A stretch of DNA of 64,000 nt, taken from NCBI RefSeq assembly GCF_964340395.1, contig NC_135570.1, positions 5,602,322 through 5,666,321 on the forward strand, given 5' to 3'. Shown piece by piece: positions 11,578-22,265 of the stretch (positions are counted from its first letter, which is position 1; each line of letters starts with the position of its first letter). The stretch is from Glandiceps talaboti. Lineage: Eukaryota; Hemichordata; Enteropneusta; Spengelidae. A model generated the notes under the pieces. It was given only the letters and a program-made list of their open reading frames with translations. It was not told the DNA's origin and made no database searches. The translations under genes were made by a program, and so were the position numbers.

Positions 11578-13248
11578 ATGAAGCCAGCACTAGTCATTGG
11601 TCTCCTTATTGCAACTTTTACCACTCAAAGTGTTGAATGCTATCTATTCACTTTCAAGAATAATCGTTTTACACGAGGACGTCAATCATCAGGGCGTTAT
11701 TTGGAAATAACAAAAAGAGGTAATTATAGTGATATAATTTAGTTATTTTTACCCTGAACTTAGAAATATATGGTACAAATCTAGTTTCTTATAACAAAAC
11801 TTCAGTTTTGAAAGATCCTGAAATTTTCTTTCAATAAATATTGCTATTCTGGTTCTGATAGGACCCTGTATATTGCAAATAGTATATTTGTCCCCCAATT
11901 CATTTTATTATAAATGATATGTGAATATCATTGGATGTGTTATTTTCCATGTCCTCCATGTTCTTAGGTGTGTCAGAAGTTGGCAAGCAAACATAATTCA
12001 TTTGGGCCTAAAACCTAGTTTTCACCGCTGACCCTAAACTTTCTTTTACATATTCGAGAAAAAATAAAATAAAATTGTGAAAATTGTGAAGTCTCGCGAG
12101 AAATAGTGGATGAGGAAACTGACATAAACTTAAAAAAGATAATATAAAACTGTTCTTCCAATCTGTAATGGCTGTACATCTGATAGGAAGAAACCAATAA
12201 CACAGAAACCATATGGAAAACAATGGAAAACATAACTACCTGAACTGGACACTCACATATTAAAAATAAATACGGTAAATAAATAAAATAAAAATTCCAC
12301 ATGCCCCACCTATTCTAAAATTGAGTGTAATTGGAAGCACAATTTTTTTTTTTTTTTTTTTTTTTTTGGGGGGGGCCTTAAAGTTTTCTTCTTATCTTAG
12401 CACATGACGGAATAGTTCCTACAAATAAACTATATTTAATATACCTACGTACAGATCAGTAACTATTACCTGAGAATTCCTGTTATACTAGTTCTGGTAT
12501 ATCATTGCCAATGTCTTTTTTTCTGACAGCTTCCAAGCATTTAGGGGATGACATTGACATTGACTTCCGTGTTACCCTTGTTCTCATACAGGTGAAACTG
12601 AACCTCCACCAAGTGTAAGTTCAGTCCACACTGAAGTTGCATCAAACACAATCACAGTTACTTGGACACGACCCGTGGATACTGACATTGCCGTGGATGG
12701 TTACATTATTGGGTATAGTGATGAAGGAGGTGTACCAGATGTCTATACAATCCGAACTGACAGCAATACCTTTACGTACATAATCAACAATTTATCACCC
12801 TCCACCAACTACATCATCACCATACGTGCATTCAACTATGCTGGTGAAAGTGCTGCAGTATACCAGGTGGTCCACACAGAATCATCTGCAAGTAAGTTGT
12901 ATTGGTCAGTCATTCATAAATATGTCAATAATTAGCAAAGAAATGAACCTTCACACTTTTAAGAATACAGATTTGAGGAAGGTCACATTTCAGGCGACAG
13001 ACTAGGCTTGACCCCCCCCCCCCCCCACCCCACCACCCCAACATAATGAATGTCGAACAAAAAACGAGCTCCATCACTGAATGTACAATACAAAGCCCTA
13101 TACATGATGACATTTCAAAACTCCTTTCAAATTGATATAATGAATCATCACTTTACTAAATTTTTTTTTCTATATTCCAGTCATTTCTCTCGGAACTCAA
13201 GACAAAACCCAACCTGAAATCATAGACGAGGAACAAGGATGTCATTGA
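11578..13248 (+). CDS. small secreted fibronectin type III protein
   Basis: Three exons join in phase: 11571-11719 (ATG at 11578), 12592-12891 and 13181-13248, ending in TGA. The product is 169 aa. Residues 1-21 form a signal peptide (MKPALVIGLLIATFTTQ then a small residue and Cys). A basic linker with FKNNRFTRGRQSSGRY follows. One FN3 domain covers roughly 50-145, with the core Trp (TVTWTRP), the Tyr of DGYIIGYSD and the NLSPSTNYIITIRAFN strand. An acidic tail ends in a lone Cys (QGCH). There is no membrane segment or GPI signal, so it is probably secreted. The acceptor at 11569-11570 directly before the start region implies an upstream non-coding exon. ATG at 11573 would give only a two-codon frame, so 11578 is used. 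Intron 1 carries a family 1 MITE. A polyadenylation signal AATAAA lies at 13438-13443. I do not recognise an orthologue. Confidence 0.8.
12003..12380. mobile_element. MITE family 1 copy (GGCCTA termini)
   Basis: Starts GGGCCTAAAACCTAG and ends GGCCTTA. The interior shares TCCAATCTGTAATGGCTG and CATCTGATAGGAAGAAACC with copies at 15003-15353 and 37090-37278. A run of about 27 T then 8 G marks the right end. Minus-strand open frames inside it are conserved among copies only because the DNA is. Confidence 0.8.
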
Positions 13249-13255
13249 ATTGAAT

Positions 13256-13470
13256 ATGGTGCTTTATTAATGCTAAAAAATATGTAAAAAGTTTGTTATC
13301 GTACACAATAACAAACATTTTACATATTTATTAATCTTCTGCAATGTATTACAAACAAGGACTTGGCATATGTTGTTTCACATTGATTTTTCAAGTAGGA
13401 AGCCGTGATAAAATTGCTTTATGAATTAAAAATCCAAAATAAATACCAAATCTTCATCCATATGGCTTAG
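13256..13470. mobile_element. partial copy of the 19.2-kb fold-back element (right arm)
   Basis: GTATTACAAACAAGGACTTG, then CACATTGATTTTTCAAGTAGG and TTAAAAATCCAAAATAAATA, match the right arm at 19385-19526. An inner hairpin (TATGTAAAAAGTTTGTTA with its inverse) lies at 13277-13328. It supplies the polyadenylation signal of the fibronectin-III gene. Confidence 0.7.
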
Positions 13471-13479
13471 TTGCTTTAA

Positions 13480-14490
13480 TGTAAATGTGTGTCTTTTTCA
13501 ATACACTAAATGCTAAATTTCAGTTTACTCACACTTCCTTTCAAGTATACTGTCTTCTGTCTTTCAAGCATAAAGAGCCCCATGCAACCCCCCCCCCCCC
13601 ATTTATTTCATATTCATACAGCAATAAAGTTTACATTAAGTGATTTTACTGGTAGTACTGAAAGTACAATGAAACTGAAAGTGGACAATTGTCTTTTGGG
13701 GAAAATAGAATGTCCATTGTCCAATAAGTTAATGAAGGCTGGTGTTACAGGAATAACCCTCTTTGATCAAGGCTGAATTTCTCAGTGTGGGAAAGAATAT
13801 ATACAGACATATATACAGCTCTCCTGTGAGAACTAAATATTACACCTGCATTATTACATATAAAAAACTTATTCACGTTTCTCATTTTTATGTCCTGTGA
13901 ATAGCGCTATTTTGAAATGTCTTGCCACAGGCGGCATGCTCACCGTAGGTAGGTCAGTCACTTCCGTTTTGCAGTTATTATCGATCAAACCGATTACATC
14001 CGTGATAGTACATGCCATATGAGACACGATCCAGCAAAAGTACTGTTGGAAGGTGGAGAGTTGATTGTATGACCGTTGTCATAAGATTGCTTACAATTAT
14101 TTCGTTTTGAAACACTCAATACAACTAAAATATCTCTAGGTATGTATTTTCAAACAGAAATGACTGCTACCTACCTAAAGTGAGCACACCATCCGTGGTA
14201 AAACATTTCGAAATAGATAAAAGATAAAAGGCCATCCACAGTTATAAGGCTCCATCAATCAAATACTTTGTTTGCCCCAAAACCTACCAGGCAGACAGGA
14301 AAACAAACAAACACAGAAAAAACCCCACAATGCTGGCATGTCATGTAAAATTCACTCGTCTGATCATTCATTTTCTGTTTGTATCTAAATCTACTAATAT
14401 AATTAACATAAATTAATTCTAACTGCCCACATATCTTGTATTAGGTGGACTGGACAGGAGTGAAGTAGGAGAGCTAACTAGTTACAAAAT
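13480..14490. other. intergenic, no gene seen
   Basis: AT-rich unique sequence with a poly-C run at about 13588. The 88-codon frame at 13510-13776 spans the poly-C and matches nothing I know. Confidence 0.5.
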
Positions 14491-14494
14491 TTAA

Positions 14495-14614
14495 ACATGT
14501 TCACATGAACTGCTACATGTTCACATGAACTGCTACATGTTCACACAAACTGCTACATGTTCACATGAACTGCTACATGTTCACAAGAACTGCAACATGT
14601 TCACATGAACTGCT
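14495..14614. repeat. 20-bp tandem repeat, 6 units
   Basis: Six units of ACATGTTCACATGAACTGCT with few changes. Each unit contains the imperfect palindrome TGTTCACATGAACT, which resembles an inverted-repeat steroid-receptor half-site pair with a short spacer. Confidence 0.95.
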
Positions 14615-15002
14615 ATACACTATCTTTTAAGCTGCAGTAGCTGCAACTGAAGCATTCTTTACAACTGTTTTGATATGACTAAAACTGAAACACCCAAAAG
14701 TACATGTATAATGAATCATATGTTGGTAGACGTATGTAAGTATACACAGAACATGGTTCAATAAATCCAACTGTATTTGGTTTTGATTGTGGCCTCAAAA
14801 ATCGGCACCCTCAACAGCAAGAATATGGCAAAATGGAATTCATGAGTATCATCCACTGTTATTTTTGCAAGTGTCACACTGAAATCTAATTTAACAATTT
14901 CTGTTGTTATTATCGCGTGAAAAGCTTTACAGCCCGAAATCAAAATGGTACCTAATTCAAGATAAAGCATTTGGTTAAGATTTTAACTGGTTCTTACACT
15001 AA

Positions 15003-15353
15003 TTAGACCTAAAAAAATTCTTCAGTTCAGGTTACCTAACCCCACCTAGTTTTTCATGGCGACCCGAAACTTTTTTTGTATTCAAGAAAAAAATAATAAA
15101 ATTGTGAAGTCTTGCGGGAAATAGTGGATGTGGAAACTAACATCAACTTAAAAAGATAAAACTGTTCTTCCAATCTGGAATGGCTGTACATCTGATGGGA
15201 AGAAACCAATAACACAGAGACCATGTGGAAAACAACACTAAACATAACTACCTGAACTAGATACTCACACATGGAAAAAAAATACCCCCCCCCCCCCCCC
15301 CCCATTCTAAAATTGAATGTAACTGGAACCACACAATCTTTTTTTAGGCCTTA
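15003..15353. mobile_element. MITE family 1 copy, near full length
   Basis: Termini TTAGACCTAAAAAAATTC and ATCTTTTTTTAGGCCTTA are inverted. Subterminal CAGGTTACCTAACCCCACC and GAATGTAACTGGAACC also pair. A C-run of 18 lies at about 15286-15303. The open frame at 15054-15332 (minus) is the element itself. Confidence 0.85.
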
Positions 15354-15899
15354 CGGATAAAATTTACCACTGACTAACGAGTACAATGTATGTCACTTCA
15401 TAAGTAACTGAGAACCATTTTCAATGATTATGTTGTTGGGTATTTGATGAAAAAATGTTCGGTTGCAGCTATTGCAGATTTAACCCACATAGACAAAATT
15501 ATGGAACACTTCCATAAACTATGGCTAACAAAATTAATCTTAAAATATAGACTATGAAAATATAAAAGTTACATAATATAAAAAAATATCTTTGTTTGCT
15601 ATCAACAATTGCTATTCATAAAAGCTATAAGTGTTTCCGAAATTGTAATATAAAAGTTCTAATTGCTATGGAAAATACAATATAAAAGTTAGACTTGCAA
15701 ATGGCATATGAAACATAATATACATCAAATGTCTACTTTATGACAAAACTGAGTACAAATCTAGCAAAAAATATAACATATTTGGAATAAAAAGTTTTAT
15801 GTCAACTACAGTTTGTGGTTGAAGTGGTATCAGTGAAAATTCGGGGTCTGAAAAGTAGAGGACTGTTTCAAGTTATCTTACAGTAAATTCGGGGTTGCC

Positions 15900-16256
15900 T
15901 TGGTGTTTCACTCATGTGACATGACATTTTTTGCCACACACTCACACAACTTACTATGCTACAGAAACAATTATATAGGTGTCGCACATAGTGGGGATGT
16001 AGAAGTAGATAAGTTACCATGTTGATTATCAGTTGGAAAATAAACAATTGAAGTTATTGAAATCATCAAATCCAAGTGTAATGTTCTCAGCAGAAGCAAG
16101 TTTCTCCTGCATTGTTAAACAATAGCAATGATTTTCAGTGTTCAATGTGATTGGGTAAATGATACTGCTGTGTTGTGTCTCTGCTATTGTTAGTCTGGAG
16201 GTAAAATGTGTCTATCTTTGTGTCAAAAACATCATGTCCCTTGAGTGAAACACCAA
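15900..16256. mobile_element. terminal-inverted-repeat element, ~45-bp arms
   Basis: Left end TTGGTGTTTCACTCATGTGA, continuing with CATGACATTTTTTG. Right end is the reverse complement of TTGGTGTTTCACTCAAGGGA and CATGATGTTTTTG. The interior has no coding capacity. It lies directly downstream of the IKK stop. Confidence 0.65.
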
Positions 16257-16757
16257 TGCATCATTGTTTGTATAACTATTAAGACTACACTATTACATGT
16301 TTGAATGACATTTTCTGTAAAAACTCCAAAAATAGAAAATGGCAGATTTAAATTACAACAAATGAAAAGAGATATAATACTCTGCACTATTCTGCAAGGT
16401 ATCATTGCCAAAACTACAAGGATGGAAATTTAGAATTATCACCTATACTTCTCCAAATGATGATCCTAGGTTTCCTCTCCAGAAAGTGCCATAGAGGGCT
16501 CCTTAACCTGATTGATGTAGTTTTGTGATATAGTCTTGTCATGGCACCCTCTGGAGTGGCAAGACACTAAAATTGTATGGCTGACTTCCGCTTAGGGAAG
16601 CAGAAACCACATAGATATGTAGAAAGTTAATAAAGTAGTCAACGTAACTATAGTCTGGTATGCTGTAATAGGGCGCCCTCACACATCAGTCAACCGATGA
16701 GGTTGGAATGAGATGACGTAACTTACAGTCTATTAGATGTAACTATTGTTACCTCAA

Positions 16758-19700
16758 CTAAACTTGAACCACTAATTTCATGTTGGCTGGTTTTTCTGTG
16801 TTCAGGTTTGTTACTGCTGACACTACTTGACTCTGTAACTGTAGAAAGAGAAATGACACTATTTAGTATTGGAGTATCGATGAACTTCTGAAAGACTGCA
16901 CATCTGGGACCAATCTGACTGAAATCAAAGTATCCAGTCAACCAAACTTTTATATATAAGAGCTTGTTCCTCATCATTCTGAAACAATCAAAGAAGTCAT
17001 GTTTACCATCTCATGTTAAGGAAACCATCAATCTATTGCCCACACAGTTAACACAGTATTCACTGGTTAATGTGAAGTATAATATGGAATTCTTGTTGTC
17101 TGTTTTACAACATTTGCATTGTGACCCCTATATTTTCTTCTACAGTTTCATCTCAGAATGGCTTGCAATTTTCTTGAAGTAACAACAAAGCTTAGGAATT
17201 TGATATCTATGTTATATAAACTAACACAATCTATCAGCACTAAAAATTGTTAAGATTGTAGCACTGTACCTTCAATAATGCCCATACATCCTTCTGTCTT
17301 TGTCGATGCATCTCTGATAGCTTCTGCCCATCTCTCTCTAAACTTTTCTCTGTATCTGACATCTTCTTCAGTAAGCTTAAAATTTCAAGTCTCAAAGTCA
17401 AAGCATCACTGTTGTGAGAGAGAGCGAGAGGATGTGAGAGAAGAGTGAGGAGAGAGAATGTGAGGAGAGAGAGAGAGAAGTGTGAGAGAAGGAGAGCGAA
17501 CGAGTGAAAGAAAGCGAGAAATAACGAGCGATAGAAAACAGAGAGTAAATATTTATACTGTATAAAAGGCTATGTCAAAAGATCAATGTCTTTATGGCCT
17601 GGATATGGTATTATGGACTGAAGTTTTATGATGGAAGATTCACGAAACCCTATCTGTAAAGGTTTTATCATGTACTCCATGTAGTAGTATGGAAACATTA
17701 AAATCACATTACCACATAAATGGACGATGAAATATTACTGAATTCACACAAATGTAAAATGAGTAAAGAAATTAACAAAGCAAAATCATTGAGCGAACGG
17801 ATATCAATGAGTGTGCCACTTACGATATTTGGGTGCTGGGGCGTTATAGAAAATTATTGCATGGGTTCAATGCATGTGCTTTCTATTGAAGTGTACTGAA
17901 AGTGATACTGGGTAAATGATATGATTTTTGTGTTGAGCCAGACGACTGTCTATTTCAGGTAATTTGGCTGCCAGTGTAATTATAAAGACAGGTTGTACAA
18001 ACATAATTAAGATAATGTGCATATCTCACAATAATTTAGTACATAATATTTGGCAGTTTTGAAAGAAATCAGCTTGTGTACATCAGAAATATGGCTGGAC
18101 AGGGACAAACAGAACCTTTTCCTGCCTACTAGGGGCTAATCATAAAAAATACACAAAATGGACTTTTGTAGTCATTGTAACATACCTGATATGTCCTGAT
18201 ATGTTTTTGTGAAATTTCTGCCAGGCAGTTGTTGACTTGTAGACAATTCCAAACATCTCACTACAATTGAAAGACTTGTCACGCTGGTCTAGAGGACACA
18301 AATGTATAGAACAAAGTCAGGTTGGTGTATAGAACCAAAGAATGCAAGATTTCTCACATTAAAAGGAGAACATTGTTCCAGGAAATGAAGGCATTTTCAC
18401 AACTTAGGTTCGAGAGTCATTTCATGAATTCAAATCACATAAATTTCACATGATTCATAATCTTATATCAGTTAAATCAAACATGATTCCAAAGAAAAAC
18501 TTAGGCAAAATAAAAAATAGTGTGTTTCCAATAATCAGACTGTCTATAAATTACATCATTGGATCATTTATAAGTTATATCCTAATACCAGGTTTGTGTT
18601 CAGTTAAATTGTAAGTGATTGTTAATTGTACATCAGTAAGTAGAATACTGTGAGTACCATTTAATATGCAGAAAAAAATACATTCCAAAAAAGATGGAAA
18701 CTAAGTGCATGTTTTTTACGACATCACAATTTGTGTTCTGGCATTCTTAGAACTGTTGATTGCATAGTTGGGACTTCCTGTGGATTTTTGATATGTATGG
18801 CAAATTATGTCATTACAAATTACAAGTGATGGTTAAGTATAAATCAGTAAGTAGAATACTGTGAGTACCGTTTAATATGCAGAACAAATTACACCCCAAA
18901 AGTATATAAACTCAGTCTGTGCTGCTTTAAAAGTTCAGAAAATACTTACTCACCTTTAGGTGTCTGAAGAACATTCAAGTAAAGTTTCTGAGCTTCATTT
19001 TTCCTTGAAATAAAAACAAAATATTGTAAAGTGTAAATTTCTAGTTGTATGCATTCAAAAAGAAAATATGGAATTTTTTCCTTGGTTCTTCTATGCCTTG
19101 ACACCACACATCTATCACTGGTACTATGGTGTTCATAATACAAAGTCAAAATATTCAAAATTATTTTGCCCAAATTTTCTTACACTGAAGTGGTCATATG
19201 GATGATGATTGGGTATTCACTTTGGATTTTTTTTTCATTTATAAAACAATTTTATCATGGCTTCCTACTTGAAAAATCAATGTCAAACAAGATTGACAAA
19301 GTCCTGTTTGTAACTCAATACATTGCAAAAGCTAACTAATGTGTAAAAAGTTTGTAATTGTATATATATACAATGACACCTTTATTAATCTTTTGCGACT
19401 GAGTTACAAATAAGGACTTAGCATAATGTTGTTCCACATTGATTTTCATGTAGGAAGCCATGATAAAATTGTTTTATAAATTAAAAATCCAAAATAAATA
19501 CCCAATCATCATCCATATGACCACTTTAAGCTTGCAAAGATACCATCATAACATTCTCCAAAATTGTTCTTCAATCAACCAGAAAATACTTGTAACACAA
19601 GGGTTTTGTTACTACATGTCTTGGAGTCAAAGTGATAAGGCCCCTTATGTTACTGAACTTTTGAACCTAATAGTCTTTTCACTGTGGTACATAGTTCACT

Positions 19701-22220
19701 ACTTTTTAGGAATGGTATTATTTATAACTTTTCACAGGTCTGGTAGAGTGGATCCTTTGGTCCTATTCAGCATTTTTCTTCTCAAGTTCATCTTCATTCC
19801 CAGCTGAAGATAGCTGTCAGTCTTCAAAATATTTGATATTTTAGTGCACTGCTCACTGGTGAAATTAACTTTTATTGAGAATTCTACAGTGAATGATATT
19901 ATTTGAATACTCACAAGTTTTCAATTTCAATTGATGTTAGTTGTTCTTTCTTGCTATTGTTTTGAGGATTTAGTTTTTCTGTTATTCTGTCTTGGAGTCG
20001 CGATGCTCTCTTCTCTATGTCATGCATAAAGTTTTCCTGTAAAACACAAAAGTTTCAACAAAAAAGATATGTTTTTTGATACACAGCCAAAGTACTTTAT
20101 TTTTTGTCTATGTTTCGGTTCCATGACTACTGCCTTCCTAAGGACAAACTGATGATAACTGATATACAACCAAGTTATTTCATGTCTATGTTTCGGTACC
20201 ATGACTACTGCCTTCCTCAGGACAAACTGATGATGATTACTGATATACAACCAAATTATTTTATGTCTATGTTTCGGTACTGTGACTGCTGCTGTTGCCT
20301 TTCTCAGGACAAACTGATGATAATTACTGTTTACCACTAGATGGTGGTATAAATTGTCCCATACATGACTGAGTCAAACCTCCCTGTTCATCACTGGGGA
20401 GGATTTCAAAAATTGGTTACAATGAAGTTCAACAATTACACAGATGCCAGACCCCCCTCTCCCCTAAATGAACAAAGTTTGTTAATTGAGCTTGTATGAC
20501 ACCGTGTGATCATCCCTAAGGACAATCTAGAAAGAAAACAGAGATGGCCCAAATTTAAGGCATGCTGCAGGGTGTAACTTTCAGAGAAATTGTGCTTACC
20601 TGACAGAATATATCCAGCCTGTCAAAGTCTTCCTTGGACTGCTTCCAGGAATCAAAGATCTTGTCTGATTCTGATGACAAAAAGAAAGTAACCAAGTCAT
20701 TTTAAACCAGCACTATCTGCAACTGCAACATTTTTTTCAACATCAAATAACCAAAGATATATTCGCTAAAATTGGTCAATTAGTTATAAAAAGACACTGT
20801 ATCTGTTAAGTAGTGGTCAATATTATCTCTACGTAGTGTAGTGGTAAGTTTAAATCTTGAGCGAAAGTTAGGTTGTGTATCTGTCGCCATGTTAAAACTA
20901 GTAGTTTGTAACTGCAGTATCATTTTTCGATCAGACAACCCCAATATATTCACTGAAAATTGTTAAAATAGCAATAATTAGACATTGTACATGTTGATCA
21001 GTGGTTAATATTATTCATTAGCAGTAGCGAAACAGGTTGAAATTGTGATCGCCATTGAGGGCGCTGTTGAGGCTTAGTTACAGATGGTATCACTGTAAAA
21101 TAGTACATACCTATTCCTGTAGCACACTGGTCTAAATAGTTGTCAACATCAAGTTCAAGACTGGAAAACAAGAAATGATATTATAATACCATATTTGTGT
21201 TATAGATACTAGATGAGAGATTTGGCATTCATGATTGTGCTGTTATTGCACACATATACTTGATGAGTGAATTCCAACTTTGATAGTATCGGTTACCCAG
21301 ACTCTCATTGGTGGAGGTTCTCACTTAATGGCTACCAGCCCCAGAGTCTCAGGAAATAGTACACAGAATTTATGCGACTTCTGCTTTTGATTAGGACAAA
21401 TGCATCATGGGAAAAGCCCCAGCCAAGAATGTGATGTCGAATCTAATCCCAGGCAATTCAAGCTCCTGTGTCACATATTTGACAGTATACAGCAACAGAT
21501 ACTTACATAATATCATTTTACAAACTTCATCCATGCCCTTATTTACATGATTCCGACATCCCAACCAGTAAGTAAGTCACATTGTGTACTATATCTCTAG
21601 ACTCCCTGGGTGGTGATAGCCATTGAGTGAGAGACCCCCAGTGATGAGAGTCTGGGTAACCAAGACTAGCTGTGCAAATACTAATGAATACTGAATCGCC
21701 ATAGTAATGGATTCTATTATGTAACAACAGAACTAGCATTAGTAAGCCATCATGTATTTACAGGCACTGGTAATTAGCTATTTCTTTCAAAAGGTTACTC
21801 ATTAATATTCAATAATCTTATCGACCTATTGGTTGACCTCTCCTAAACATGTATGTAAATTATACTAACAATAAAAAGTAAAATCACTTTTTCCATGTAA
21901 GGATGTAATAACATGAACATCTCATTCTATTGTTACTACCAGCACTTCATATTAAATGTTATTAAATGCTTCAAAATAACAGCCGTCAGGTGCCCATTGC
22001 AGTCTATGTCTTGATAGATTTAAGGAAACTTATACCTTTCTTTGAAGAAGTCTACTTTTCCTAGGAATTTATGGAATGATGCCATGAGGAGAAATGTCTG
22101 CTTTGATAGGGATAAGTTTAATTCCAGGACATGATGTCTGAAAGTAACAAGAAAAACAATGCCAATGGCATTGTAGCACAACTGTAGAGTTTGAGCAACA
22201 ATGTACACACACACAGTAAT

Positions 22221-22265
<45 letters not shown>

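Noticed and set aside
15054-15332. 92-codon minus-strand frame similar to the one at 12015-12302
   Set aside because: Similarity is explained by both lying in copies of MITE family 1. Poly-C runs interrupt them and no protein family fits.
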